Origin: Gammaproteobacteria bacterium HGW-Gammaproteobacteria-4
GTDB lineage: Bacteria > Pseudomonadota > Gammaproteobacteria > Xanthomonadales > Xanthomonadaceae
DNA length: 64,000 nucleotides
Assembly: GCA_002839995.1 (NCBI GenBank)
Contig: PGZC01000005.1
Span: forward strand, 1 to 64,000
Reading direction: 5' to 3'
Shown here: one piece after another, positions 1 through 7,824 of the stretch
How the letters are laid out: the number at the start of each line of letters is the position of its first letter
Numbering within the stretch: the first letter of the stretch is position 1
The notes under the pieces: generated by a model
Seen by the model: the letters and a program-made list of their open reading frames with translations, nothing else
The model's database searches: none
Told to the model about the DNA's origin: nothing
Position numbers and translations under genes: made by a program

Positions 1-114
1 CAGGGTCATGGTGATCGCCGGCGGCACCAGCGTCTGTGCCCAGATGCGCAGGATGCGATGCACTTCGCGGCGGGCGATGGTGTACAGCGCGACCAGATTC
101 GGATGATGGCTCAT
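1..114 (-). CDS. yadH: ABC-2 type exporter permease, N-terminal fragment (YadH-like)
   Basis: Only the first 38 codons are inside the window; the gene continues off the left edge. The fragment starts MSHHPNLVALYTIARREV and ends with the beginning of a hydrophobic segment (TLVPPAITMTL), the usual start of an ABC-2 permease with a short cytoplasmic amphipathic region before TM1. Its ATG overlaps the TGA of the ABC ATPase gene by four bases (ATGA at 111-114), so the two are translationally coupled and should form one exporter. The YadH name rests mainly on the neighbouring ATPase, which closely resembles E. coli YadG. The substrate is unknown. Confidence 0.75.
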   Translation of the reverse strand, partial: MSHHPNLVALYTIARREVHRILRIWAQTLVPPAITMTL

Positions 115-1058
115 GCGGCACCCTTGCCATTGCCGGTGAGGTGAACGAACAGTTCTTCCAGACGGTTGGATTTATTGCGCATCGAGCGCACCCGGATTCC
201 GGCATCGGCCAGGGCGTTGAATACGCGGTTGAGGTCGAGCGCGCGCGGCATGTCCACCTCGATGCAGTGGCTGTTCGCCGAGGTCAGGGTCACGCCTTCG
301 ACCAGCGGCAATTGCGCCGGCACCTCGCCGTCGATGTCGAAGATGAAGCCTTCCACGTCGAGTCGCGCCAGCAGTTCGCGCATCGGCCCGGCGGCCACGA
401 TCTGGCCGTGGTCGATGATCGCCAGATTGCGGCACAGGTTCTCCGCTTCCTCCAGGTAATGCGTGGTCAGGATGATGGTGGTTCCGGCGGCGTTGATGTC
501 GCGCAGGGTTTTCCACATGCCACGACGGATTTCGATATCGACGCCGGCGGTGGGTTCATCCAGGATCAGCAGGCGCGGCCGCGTCATCATCGCGCGGGCG
601 ATCATCAGGCGCCGCTTCATTCCACCCGACAGCGTGCGCGACATGGTGTGCGCCTTCTCGCCGAGTTGCGCCCTCGCGAGTTCTTCATCCGCACGCACGA
701 TGGCTTCGGCGCGGGGCACACCGTAAAAGCCGGCGTAGTTGACCAGGATGTCGAACGGCTTTTCAAACAGGTTGAAGTTGATTTCCTGCGGCACCAGCCC
801 GAGCAGGCGCATCGCCGCCGAACGGTTGCGCGCCACCTCCTCGCCGAACACGCGCACCGAACCCGAACTGGCATTGACCAACGAGCTGACGATGCCGATC
901 AGGGTGGATTTTCCTGCGCCGTTGGGGCCGAGCAGGGCAAAGAAGTCGCCGGGCACCACGCTCAGGCTGATGCCTTTGAGCGCTTCGACACGGCCGCTAT
1001 AGGTTTTGCGCAGGTCGGTGACTTCGAGCGCGGGGGTCTGGGTCATGGGGCTATGCAT
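111..1058 (-). CDS. yadG: ABC transporter ATP-binding protein (YadG-like)
   Basis: A 315-residue cytoplasmic ATPase that should power the permease encoded just downstream. All ABC motifs are visible: Walker A GPNGAGKS at residues 44-51, Q-loop Q91 (LVPQE), signature LSGGM at 143-147, Walker B LLILDEP at 163-169 and switch histidine H200 (LTTH). The phrases VPQEINFN, GGMKRRLMIARA and SMRNKSNRLEELFV match my memory of E. coli YadG over nearly the full length, including the C-terminal extension. An in-frame ATG four codons downstream (1046) could also be the start. The YadGH substrate is not established. The gene is divergent from the ferredoxin reductase, with about 100 bp between them. Confidence 0.9.
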   Translation of the reverse strand: MHSPMTQTPALEVTDLRKTYSGRVEALKGISLSVVPGDFFALLGPNGAGKSTLIGIVSSLVNASSGSVRVFGEEVARNRSAAMRLLGLVPQEINFNLFEKPFDILVNYAGFYGVPRAEAIVRADEELARAQLGEKAHTMSRTLSGGMKRRLMIARAMMTRPRLLILDEPTAGVDIEIRRGMWKTLRDINAAGTTIILTTHYLEEAENLCRNLAIIDHGQIVAAGPMRELLARLDVEGFIFDIDGEVPAQLPLVEGVTLTSANSHCIEVDMPRALDLNRVFNALADAGIRVRSMRNKSNRLEELFVHLTGNGKGAA

Positions 1059-1162
1059 TGGCTCGGCTGAAGCAATATCGGCCGTGGCCCGCTAGTATAT
1101 CGGGTCGCCCTTTGAAGTGACCCGCGCTCAATTCGGGTTGCAGTGTTCATTCTGGAGATCCC

Positions 1163-1915
1163 GTGGCCGCTCACTTCCCGCTGAAACTGATCCAGTCGCG
1201 CGCACTGGCGCCCAGCATCCACCACTTCGTGTTCCGGCGCGACGATGGCGAAGCGCTGGCATTCATCCCCGGCCAGTTCATCCAGATTCATTTCAGTTAT
1301 CCCGACGGCAGCCCGACCAAGCGCAGCTATTCGATCGCGACGGTACGTGAGCACGCGGCGGGTGCCGACGATCCGATCGAGGTCGCGGTGTCCTACGTGC
1401 CGGGTGGCGCGGCCAGCGAGCTGTTTGGCCAGTTGCAGGAAGGTCAGCGCATCGATGCCAGCGGCCCGTTCGGGCGTTTTTGCCTGATGCCTGCGGACAC
1501 CAATCGCCGTTATCTGCTGATTGCGACCGGCACCGGCGTCACCCCGTATCGTGCGATGCTGCCGTTGCTGCGTCAGGCCATTGTCGAACGCGGGGTCGAG
1601 GTGGTGTTGCTGTTCGGCGCGCGCACCCCGAACGAACTGCTTTACGGCGACGAGTTCAGCGCGTTTGCCAAGGCCAATCCGGGCTTTCGATTCGTGCCCT
1701 GCTTCAGCCGCGAGCCGGCACCGGAGGGCGTCTATCCCGAACAACGTCGCGGCTATGTCCAGGACGCCCTGGCAGCGCTCGCCCCGGATCCGGAACACGA
1801 TATCGCCTACCTGTGCGGCAATCCGGACATGGTCGATGCGGCGTTCGAGATGCTCAAGGGCTTTGCCTTGCCGGTGCCGCATATCCGGCGCGAGAAGTAC
1901 GTCAGCAGCCGGTAA
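1163..1915 (+). CDS. fpr: Ferredoxin/flavodoxin--NADP(+) reductase
   Basis: A 250-residue soluble flavoprotein of the bacterial ferredoxin-NADP reductase family, which shuttles electrons between NADPH and ferredoxin or flavodoxin. The FAD-binding motif RSYS is at residues 54-57, after the barrel strand GQFIQIHF. The NADP-binding domain begins at GTGVTP (123-128), and the late CGNPDM motif is typical of the family. The start is GTG at 1163, with GGAG at 1154-1157 as a good ribosome-binding site; no better ATG lies upstream. It stands alone on the plus strand and ends just before a palindromic operator that belongs to the next operon. Confidence 0.9.
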   Translation: MAAHFPLKLIQSRALAPSIHHFVFRRDDGEALAFIPGQFIQIHFSYPDGSPTKRSYSIATVREHAAGADDPIEVAVSYVPGGAASELFGQLQEGQRIDASGPFGRFCLMPADTNRRYLLIATGTGVTPYRAMLPLLRQAIVERGVEVVLLFGARTPNELLYGDEFSAFAKANPGFRFVPCFSREPAPEGVYPEQRRGYVQDALAALAPDPEHDIAYLCGNPDMVDAAFEMLKGFALPVPHIRREKYVSSR

Positions 1916-1917
1916 CA

Positions 1918-1939
1918 TGTGTCAAGTGTGCTTGACACA
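1918..1939. promoter_or_regulatory. Palindromic operator O1
   Basis: Perfect inverted repeat with 9-bp arms and a 4-bp spacer (TGTGTCAAG-N4-CTTGACACA). It contains the likely -35 TTGACA of the operon promoter (1932-1937), so a bound repressor would block RNA polymerase. A second copy of the same layout lies 44 bp downstream, centre to centre. The small XRE protein encoded two genes downstream is the obvious candidate ligand; that link is inference. Confidence 0.75.
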
Positions 1940-1960
1940 GGGGCATGGCCGCTTTAATCT
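1932..1960 (+). promoter_or_regulatory. Putative sigma-70 promoter of the XRE/hydrolase/NatAB operon
   Basis: A consensus -35 TTGACA lies at 1932-1937. The -10 could be TTTAAT at 1953-1958 (five of six matches, 15-bp spacer) or TAATCT at 1955-1960 (17-bp spacer, weaker match). Transcription would start near 1965, inside the second operator and about 30 nt before the first gene at 1994. The placement between and within two identical operators suggests tight negative autoregulation. Confidence 0.6.
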
Positions 1961-1984
1961 GCGTGTCAAGGGTACTTTACACGC
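1961..1984. promoter_or_regulatory. Palindromic operator O2
   Basis: Inverted repeat with 10-bp arms, one mismatch and a 4-bp spacer (GCGTGTCAAG-N4-CTTTACACGC). It has the same core and spacing as O1 and lies about four helical turns further on, overlapping the expected transcription start. Two sites on a similar helix face suggest cooperative binding of a dimeric repressor. Confidence 0.7.
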
Positions 1985-1993
1985 GGGGTTGTC

Positions 1994-2395
1994 ATGAACG
2001 CTTGTTCCGGGCCGGGCTCACGTACCAGCATCGTTGCGGCGATGGCGTATGCGGTTACCGTGTTGATCTGCGTTTGGTTGCTCAAGCATCCCCTCACCGA
2101 TGCGCCACCCGTATGGCGTGCGCTGGTGGCGCTGCTGCCGATGGCTCCGATTGCCTGGATGATCCGGGTTCAGGTCGCGATGATCATGGCCCGCGACGAA
2201 TTGCAGCGCCGCATCGATCTGGAAGCGATCGCCATCGCCTCGATCGGTGTCGGCCTCGGTTCGCTCAGCCTCGCGTTGCTGATCGTTGCCCGGGTTTGGG
2301 ATATTTCCGGTCGAGTCGCGCTGCTCTGGGTGCTGCCTGCGCTTTCGCTTTGCTACGGTGTCGCCCGCTACTGGGTGGCGCGGCGCTACCGATGA
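1994..2395 (+). CDS. Small four-helix membrane protein, first gene of XRE operon
   Basis: A 133-residue integral membrane protein with four predicted hydrophobic helices (about residues 11-30, 41-62, 75-100 and 104-125). Between helices 2 and 3 lies a charged cytoplasmic-type segment, RDELQRRIDLEA. I do not recognise a named family. Its stop overlaps the start of the XRE regulator (ATGA at 2392-2395), so the two proteins are made together. A membrane protein coupled to a small HTH protein often acts as a sensor or anti-repressor, but nothing in the sequence proves that here. It is the first gene after the two operators. Confidence 0.8.
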   Translation: MNACSGPGSRTSIVAAMAYAVTVLICVWLLKHPLTDAPPVWRALVALLPMAPIAWMIRVQVAMIMARDELQRRIDLEAIAIASIGVGLGSLSLALLIVARVWDISGRVALLWVLPALSLCYGVARYWVARRYR

Positions 2396-2595
2396 AGAGC
2401 CGAGTGCGTGAGCTGCGCGAGGCGCAGGGCTGGTCGCAAGCGACGCTGGCCGAGCACCTTGGCGTATCGCGGCAAACGATCAATGCGATCGAGACTGGCA
2501 AGTACGACCCGAGCCTGCCGCTGGCGTTTCGCCTCGGCCGCTTGTTCAAGCAGCCGGTCGAGTCGATTTTTTTTCACGAGGAGGACCTTTCATGA
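2392..2595 (+). CDS. Small XRE-family helix-turn-helix regulator
   Basis: A 67-residue protein made almost entirely of one Cro/CI-type HTH. The segment GWSQATLAEHLGVSRQTINAIE holds helices 2 and 3, and the family tail (EDLS end after FKQPVESIFF) follows. It is a DNA-binding protein without a sensor domain. Its start overlaps the membrane-protein gene and its stop overlaps the hydrolase gene (ATGA at 2592-2595). The likely target is the pair of palindromes at 1918-1939 and 1961-1984, which would make the operon autoregulated (inference). It is short for XRE proteins in general but normal for this single-domain subgroup. Confidence 0.88.
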   Translation: MKSRVRELREAQGWSQATLAEHLGVSRQTINAIETGKYDPSLPLAFRLGRLFKQPVESIFFHEEDLS

Positions 2596-4088
2596 GTCTT
2601 GATTCCATTATCCGACTGCGTAGACGCCGGGCCTGGTTGCTGCTTGCGGTGGTTGCCGCGCTGCCCGGTAGCGTGCTTGCCCGTGATCTGGGCAGCATCG
2701 CGTTCGCGCCGTGTACCTTGACCAGCGCCGCCAGTGCCAGCGCTGTCGAAGCGCAGTGCGGCACGTTGTCGGTCCCGGAAAACCGTGCTGAACCCGAAGG
2801 CCGGCATATCGATCTCGCCATCGCCTGGGTGCCCGCTCGCGAGGACGCTCTTCCCGACCCGGTATTCATGCTTGCCGGCGGCCCCGGCCAATCGGCGCGT
2901 GACGGATACCCACCGTTGGCGGACGCGTTCAGCGATACCAACAAGCGTCGCCACATCATCCTGCTCGACCAGCGCGGCACCGGCGCGTCCAATCCACTGA
3001 TCTGCAAGAACGCGCAGGGCGAGAGCGCGGTGATGGCCGAAGGCACCGAGTCGCCCGAAGTCGCGGCTGCTTTCGCCGAACGCTGCCGCGACGAACTGTC
3101 CGAGCGGACGGATCTGCGTTTTTACACGACCACCGATGCGATTCAGGACCTGGATGCCGTGCGCACGGCCATCGGCGCCGGGCAGATCAATCTGGCCGGC
3201 ATTTCCTACGGTACCCGGGTGGCGCAGCACTACGCAGCGCGTTATCCCGCGCACACGCGAACGGTGGTACTCGACAGTGCGGTGCCCAACGAGCTGATTC
3301 TGGGCAGCGAGCACGCTCGCAATCTGGAGGATTCGCTCGATCAGCAGTTCGCCCGCTGCACGGAGCTGCCGGCGTGTGCCGATGCGTTCGGTAATCCGCG
3401 CGAGCAGCTCGCCGCGGTGTTGGCGCAGGCGCGCAATGCGCCGCCGGTGATCCGCTATCGCGATGCGATAACCGGCGAGTGGCGCAGCGAGCGCCTGAGC
3501 GAAGACCGGCTGGTGACCCTGGTGCGCCTGTTTGCCTACGCGCCGGTCGCCGCGGCCATGCTGCCGCTGACCCTGCACGACGCCGCGCACGACAACCCCG
3601 AGAGCCTGATGGCGCTGTCGCAGATGATCGGCGCGCAACTCAGCGAGCAGATCATGCACGGCATGCAGCTTTCGGTGATGTGCAGCGAGGATGTGCCGAG
3701 TCTCGCCGCGAACGCCGCCGATGACGACACCCTGCTCGGTTCGGCGTTGGTCGCGTTTCTCAAGGCGCAGTGTTCGGTTTGGCCGCACGATCCGGCACCG
3801 GAGTCGTTTCACGCGCCGCTGCAAAGCGACCTGCCGATTCTGGTGCTGGCCGGCGAGTTCGACCCGGTAACACCGGTGCGTTACGGCGAGCAGATCGCCA
3901 ACGGCCTGAGCAACGGCCGGCTGCTGATCCTGCGTGGTCAGGGCCATAACGTGATCCCCGCCGGCTGCATGCCGAAGTTGATGGCGCGCTTCATCGATGC
4001 TGCCGACGCAAAAGCGCTGGACGCCACGTGTCTCGCCACCTTGCCCTACGCACCGCCCTTCACCGGCTATTTCGGATGGGAGCCGTGA
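2592..4088 (+). CDS. Secreted alpha/beta hydrolase with TAP-like C-terminal domain (S33-type peptidase)
   Basis: A 498-residue exported serine hydrolase. An Arg-rich N terminus and hydrophobic segment ending near VLARD (residues 1-31) form a signal peptide. The nucleophile elbow GISYG places the catalytic serine at S205. The C-terminal TAP-like module supplies Asp424 (GEFDPVTP) and His452 (GQGHNV). Relatives include tripeptidyl aminopeptidases and proline iminopeptidases that trim peptides outside the cytoplasm. AGGAGG-like sequence at 2579-2584 gives a strong ribosome-binding site. It sits between a repressor and a NatAB-type ABC exporter, so it may act on the transported molecule or on a peptide sensed by the system; this is inference. 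Confidence 0.85.
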   Translation: MSLDSIIRLRRRRAWLLLAVVAALPGSVLARDLGSIAFAPCTLTSAASASAVEAQCGTLSVPENRAEPEGRHIDLAIAWVPAREDALPDPVFMLAGGPGQSARDGYPPLADAFSDTNKRRHIILLDQRGTGASNPLICKNAQGESAVMAEGTESPEVAAAFAERCRDELSERTDLRFYTTTDAIQDLDAVRTAIGAGQINLAGISYGTRVAQHYAARYPAHTRTVVLDSAVPNELILGSEHARNLEDSLDQQFARCTELPACADAFGNPREQLAAVLAQARNAPPVIRYRDAITGEWRSERLSEDRLVTLVRLFAYAPVAAAMLPLTLHDAAHDNPESLMALSQMIGAQLSEQIMHGMQLSVMCSEDVPSLAANAADDDTLLGSALVAFLKAQCSVWPHDPAPESFHAPLQSDLPILVLAGEFDPVTPVRYGEQIANGLSNGRLLILRGQGHNVIPAGCMPKLMARFIDAADAKALDATCLATLPYAPPFTGYFGWEP

Positions 4089-4140
4089 ACATCACGCGCT
4101 TCGCGCCCGCCACGTCGCCAATTCTTGCAAGGAATCGGTC

Positions 4141-4887
4141 ATGATCCATGTCGAAAATCTGCACAAATCTTTCAACACCAAAACCGGTGTGGTCAAGGCT
4201 GTCGATGGCGTCAGCTTCGCTGCGCCAGACGGCCAGATCACCGGGCTGCTGGGCCCCAACGGCGCCGGCAAAACGACCTGCCTGCGCATGTTGTACACGT
4301 TGATGAAACCCGAACAGGGCGCGGTCACCGTCGATGGGCTGGACGCCAGTCGCAACCCCGATGCGGTGCGCCGCTCGCTCGGTGTGTTGCCCGACGCACG
4401 CGGCGTCTACAAGCGGCTCACGGCGCGCGAGAACATCGCCTACTTCGGTCGCCTGCACGGAATGAGCGACACCGACATTGCCAGTCGCGGCGAACGTCTG
4501 GTTGCGGCGCTGGAGATGGGTGAGTTCATCGATCGCCAGACCGAAGGCTTCTCGCAGGGGCAGCGCACCAAAACCGCGATTGCGCGCGCGCTGGTGCATT
4601 CGCCGCGCAACGTGATTCTCGATGAACCCACCAACGGCCTGGATGTGATGACCACGCGCGGACTGCGCAACTTTCTGCTTGAGCTCAAGCGCGAGGGCCA
4701 TTGCGTGATTTTTTCCAGCCACATCATGCAAGAGGTGGCTGCACTGTGCGATCGCATCGTGGTGATCGCACACGGCCGCGTGGTGGCGCAAGGCAGTGCC
4801 GATGAGCTCAAGGCGCAAACCGGCGCTACCAATCTGGAAGATGCGTTTGTTACCGCTATCGGCTCCGAGGAGGGCCTGCTGGCATGA
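4141..4887 (+). CDS. natA: ABC transporter ATP-binding protein, NatA type
   Basis: A 248-residue ATPase with Walker A GPNGAGKT near residues 37-44, Walker B VILDEPTNGLD and switch histidine in FSSHIM. The Q-loop reads GVLPDARGVY without the usual glutamine, and the signature is FSQGQ instead of LSGGQ; both are usual in NatA-type sodium/ABC-2 exporters. The ATG at 4141 fits the AAGGA at 4127-4131 and the family N terminus (MIHVENLHKSF); an upstream in-frame ATG would add an unrelated tail. Its end overlaps the permease gene by four bases. It should pair with the NatB-like permease as an exporter. Confidence 0.9.
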   Translation: MIHVENLHKSFNTKTGVVKAVDGVSFAAPDGQITGLLGPNGAGKTTCLRMLYTLMKPEQGAVTVDGLDASRNPDAVRRSLGVLPDARGVYKRLTARENIAYFGRLHGMSDTDIASRGERLVAALEMGEFIDRQTEGFSQGQRTKTAIARALVHSPRNVILDEPTNGLDVMTTRGLRNFLLELKREGHCVIFSSHIMQEVAALCDRIVVIAHGRVVAQGSADELKAQTGATNLEDAFVTAIGSEEGLLA

Positions 4888-6056
4888 AAATCTTTATGAC
4901 GGTGATGCTCAAGGAGCTGACCGACTTCGCGCGCGACCGGCGCACCCTGTTCATGGCGCTGTTTCTCTCGCCCATCATCATCCCGGTGATGTTGGTCGGG
5001 ATCAGCACCGTGGTGCAGAAAAAGGCCGCTTCGCAACTGGATAAACCGCTGCAATTGCCGGTGATCGGCGCCGAGCGAGCGCCCAACCTGATTGCATATC
5101 TGCAAGGACACAACATCGTGATCGGAGCGGCGCCGGCCGATCCGACAGCGGCCATTCGCGAGCAGCGTGAGGACGTGATCCTGGAAATCAGCGCGGATTT
5201 CGCCGACGACTGGCGGCAGAGCAAGCCGGCGACGGTCGAGATCATCCACGATGCCACCCGCCAGGATGCGCGCATTCCGGTGGCCCGCGTCGAGCGGGTG
5301 CTGCAAGGCTATAGCCAGACCGTCGGCAGTCTGCGCCTGCTGGCGCGCGGCGTCAGCCCGAGCGTGATGAGCGCGGTGCAGATCGGGCATCGCGACCTGT
5401 CCACTCCGGAAGCCAAGCAAGGCCAGGTGCTGGCCGCGATGCTTCCCTACCTGCTGATACTCACCGCGTTTCTGGGTGGCGCCTATCTGGTGATCGACAC
5501 CACCGCCGGCGAGCGCGAGCGGCAGTCGCTGGAGCCGCTGCTGGCGACCCCGGCATCGCGCGAAGCGGTGATGAGCGGCAAGATTGCCGCGGCCTGCGCC
5601 ATTGGCTTGACCAGTCTGTTGTTGACCATGATCAGCGTCAAGGTCGGGTTTGCCCTGGCACCGGGCCTGGGCAGCAAGGCCGATGTGTCGATGTGGGCGA
5701 TCCTGCGCATCCTCGGCATTCTGATCCCGATGCTGTTGCTCGGCACCTGTTTGCTGACCTTGATCGCGGCGAGCGTGAAAAGTGTCAAGGAGGCGCAAAG
5801 CTACATGGGCATCCTGATGATGGTGCCGATCATCCCGACCGTGCTGTTGATGGTGTCGCCGGTGAAAAATCAGCTATGGATGTTCGCGGTGCCGTTCCTG
5901 TCGCAGAACCAGATGATCGTCAGCGTGCTTCGCGGCGAGGCGATCTCGATGCGGCAATGGTCGGTCTATTTTGGCGTCGGCCTGTCGTTGGGGCTGTTGC
6001 TGTGGTTTGTCGCGTCCCGGCTGTATCACCGCGAGCGGCTGGCGATTTCGGCCTGA
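4884..6056 (+). CDS. natB: ABC transporter permease, NatB type (ABC-2)
   Basis: A 390-residue inner-membrane protein with the NatB layout: one N-terminal helix (MALFLSPIIIPVMLVGI, about residues 24-42), a long extracytoplasmic domain of roughly 140 residues, then five helices from about residue 185 to the C terminus. The start overlaps the natA stop (ATGA). In B. subtilis NatAB exports sodium ions, and homologues are assigned to diverse substrates; the substrate here is unknown. It is the last gene of the operon; a repeat-rich region without a clear terminator follows. Confidence 0.88.
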   Translation: MKIFMTVMLKELTDFARDRRTLFMALFLSPIIIPVMLVGISTVVQKKAASQLDKPLQLPVIGAERAPNLIAYLQGHNIVIGAAPADPTAAIREQREDVILEISADFADDWRQSKPATVEIIHDATRQDARIPVARVERVLQGYSQTVGSLRLLARGVSPSVMSAVQIGHRDLSTPEAKQGQVLAAMLPYLLILTAFLGGAYLVIDTTAGERERQSLEPLLATPASREAVMSGKIAAACAIGLTSLLLTMISVKVGFALAPGLGSKADVSMWAILRILGILIPMLLLGTCLLTLIAASVKSVKEAQSYMGILMMVPIIPTVLLMVSPVKNQLWMFAVPFLSQNQMIVSVLRGEAISMRQWSVYFGVGLSLGLLLWFVASRLYHRERLAISA

Positions 6057-6196
6057 TTCCGTCCGGCATGATGCCCACTTTGCGGTGTGCGTGGTGCTTA
6101 CGCTGAGCCGTTGATACCGGTCGGTTGCTCCGCAACACCGGCTCTGCCGGTCCCGCCCTCGACCGCATGCGCGGTTACGCGGGGCTCCGCCCCGAC

Positions 6197-6230
6197 GCGT
6201 CGCTCGGTCGCCCACAGGGTGGGCTCCTAC
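6197..6230 (-). repeat. REP-like palindromic element, inverted copy 1
   Basis: Read on the minus strand it begins GTAGGAGCCCACCCTGTGGG and continues into a GC-rich tail (GCGACCGAGCGACGC). The GCCCACCCTGTGGGC part folds into a hairpin. Elements with the same core occur at 6252, 6390, 32614 and 32729 in this window. The type is common between genes in Xanthomonadales and resembles REP/BIME units of pseudomonads. Confidence 0.65.
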
Positions 6231-6251
6231 AAACAGGCGCCAACGCACCCT

Positions 6252-6283
6252 GGAGCTCACCCTGTGAGCGACCGCCCGGTCGC
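6252..6283 (+). repeat. REP-like palindromic element, direct copy 2
   Basis: It begins GGAGCTCACCCTGTGAGCGAC and ends CCGCCCGGTCGC; the arms GCTCAC and GTGAGC form a hairpin. It faces copy 1 (6197-6230), making an inverted pair like a BIME. It is also the left end of the 141-bp duplicated block. Confidence 0.65.
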
Positions 6284-6389
6284 TACACGATGGTGCGATG
6301 GCGGGCCTATTTGCCGATGCAAAAGCCAGCGAAAATCTGCCCGAGCAGGTCATCGGCGCTGACCGCACCGGTGATTTCGCCCACCGCCT

Positions 6390-6425
6390 GTAGGAGCTCA
6401 CCCTGTGAGCGACCGCCCGGTCGCC
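6390..6425 (+). repeat. REP-like palindromic element, direct copy 3
   Basis: It reads GTAGGAGCTCACCCTGTGAG followed by CGACCGCCCGGTCGCC. It is the duplicate of copy 2 inside the 141-bp repeat and lies directly downstream of the mnmE stop codon, where its hairpin would be in the mnmE 3' untranslated region. Confidence 0.65.
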
Positions 6426-6447
6426 ACACGATGGTGCGATGGCGGGC

Positions 6448-7782
6448 CTATTTGCCGATGCAAAAGCCAGCGAAAATCTGCCCGAGCAGATCATCGGCGC
6501 TGACCTGACCGGTGATCTCGCCGACCGCAAGATGCGCCAGGCGCAGTTCTTCCGCGGCCAGCTCGCCGGCGCGTTGCACTTCGATGCACTCACGCGCGGC
6601 GGCAAGATGCGCGTTTGCGCGTCGCAACGCGTCGACGTGGCGCGCGCGGGCACTGAATGCGCCGACACCGCCTTCGCCCTGGCCCGCCGCATCGCGCAAG
6701 GCCGTGCGCAATGCGTCCAACCCGGCACCGGTCTGCGCCGACACCCACAGATGGCCTTCGCGGCCCGGCGCGAACCCTGGCGGATGCGCGGTCAGATCGC
6801 ATTTGTTGTGCAGATAAAGCCGGCGTGCGACATCGACCCCGGACAGCTCGCTGGTAACCGGCGCCGCGCCATCACTGACGATCAGCGCCAGGTCCGCTTT
6901 CGCCAGTTCGTGATGGGCGCGGCGGATGCCCTCGCGCTCGATCACATCCTCGCTGTCGCGCAACCCCGCGGTGTCGACAAGCGTGATTTCGATGCCATCG
7001 ATGCGCACCACCTCGCGCAACACATCGCGGGTGGTGCCGGCCAGTTCGGTGACGATCGCGCGGTCGCTGCCGGCCAGCGCGTTGAGCAACGAGCTCTTGC
7101 CGACATTGGGCGGGCCGACGATCACCACGTGCAGGCCATCGCGCAGGCGTTGGCCACGCTGCGCCTCGCGCAGCAATTCGCGCAACTGCTGCTGCACCGC
7201 GTCGAGCCGAGCGCGCAATGCGGGAGCCGAGAGGAAATCGATTTCCTCTTCCGGAAAATCGATCGCCGCTTCGACATGCATCCGCAATGCGCTCAGCGCT
7301 TCGGCGAGCGCGCCGCATCGGCGGGAGAACACGCCGTCCAACGAGCGCCGGGCGGCGCGTGCCGCGGCATCCGAGCCTGCCGCAATCAAATCGGCCACCG
7401 CTTCGGCCTGCACCAGATCGAGCTTGCCATTGAGAAAGGCGCGTTCGGTGAACTCGCCCGGCCGCGCCAGCCGCGCGCCCAGTTCGCAGCAGCGCGCGAG
7501 CAGCGCCGCCAGCAGCACGATGCTGCCGTGTGCCTGCAGTTCGATCACGTCTTCGCCGGTGTAGGATCGCGGCGCGGCAAACGCGAGCAGCAAGCCGTCG
7601 TCGATCGACTCGCCGGCGCTGTCGCGAAAATGGGCATGGCCAACACCGCCGGGCCGCGGCTCGCGATCGCTCAAGGATCGCGCGATGGCAAACGCGTGCG
7701 GCCCGGACAGGCGCACGATGCCGACGCCGGCCGCACCGCTGGCGGTGGCGATGGCGGCAATGGTGTCGCTGTGCTCGCCCAT
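6448..7782 (-). CDS. mnmE: tRNA uridine-5-carboxymethylaminomethyl(34) synthesis GTPase MnmE
   Basis: A 444-residue GTPase that, with MnmG, installs the (carboxymethyl)aminomethyl group on wobble uridine-34 of certain tRNAs. The N-terminal folate-binding domain includes RLSGPHA and [13 protein letters not shown]. The embedded G domain shows G1 GPPNVGKS (223-230), GTTRDV, G3 DTAGLR and G4 NKCDL. The C-terminal catalytic CIGK motif (C441) is intact. Length is normal. It is the last gene of the leftward origin cluster, 42 bp below yidC. Its final codons are duplicated downstream in copy A of the 141-bp repeat. Confidence 0.96.
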   Translation of the reverse strand: MGEHSDTIAAIATASGAAGVGIVRLSGPHAFAIARSLSDREPRPGGVGHAHFRDSAGESIDDGLLLAFAAPRSYTGEDVIELQAHGSIVLLAALLARCCELGARLARPGEFTERAFLNGKLDLVQAEAVADLIAAGSDAAARAARRSLDGVFSRRCGALAEALSALRMHVEAAIDFPEEEIDFLSAPALRARLDAVQQQLRELLREAQRGQRLRDGLHVVIVGPPNVGKSSLLNALAGSDRAIVTELAGTTRDVLREVVRIDGIEITLVDTAGLRDSEDVIEREGIRRAHHELAKADLALIVSDGAAPVTSELSGVDVARRLYLHNKCDLTAHPPGFAPGREGHLWVSAQTGAGLDALRTALRDAAGQGEGGVGAFSARARHVDALRRANAHLAAARECIEVQRAGELAAEELRLAHLAVGEITGQVSADDLLGQIFAGFCIGK

Positions 7783-7824
7783 GGCGGTTGCCTCGTCAAC
7801 CCCGGCCAGCGGTCGGGGACGGGA

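Larger units (their letters stand above)
6252..6533. repeat. 141-bp tandem direct duplication covering the mnmE 3' end
   Basis: Copy A runs 6252-6392 and copy B 6393-6533, with an offset of exactly 141 bp. They differ at only a few positions until homology fades near the right end (for example GACCGCACC against GACCTGACC). Each copy holds a REP-like palindrome, a short spacer and the last codons of mnmE, including the codons for the C-terminal GFCIGK and stop. Copy B is joined to the complete mnmE; copy A is a detached tail. The two copies differ by a few substitutions, so the duplication is not brand new. It accounts for most of the gap between natB and mnmE. Confidence 0.85.
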
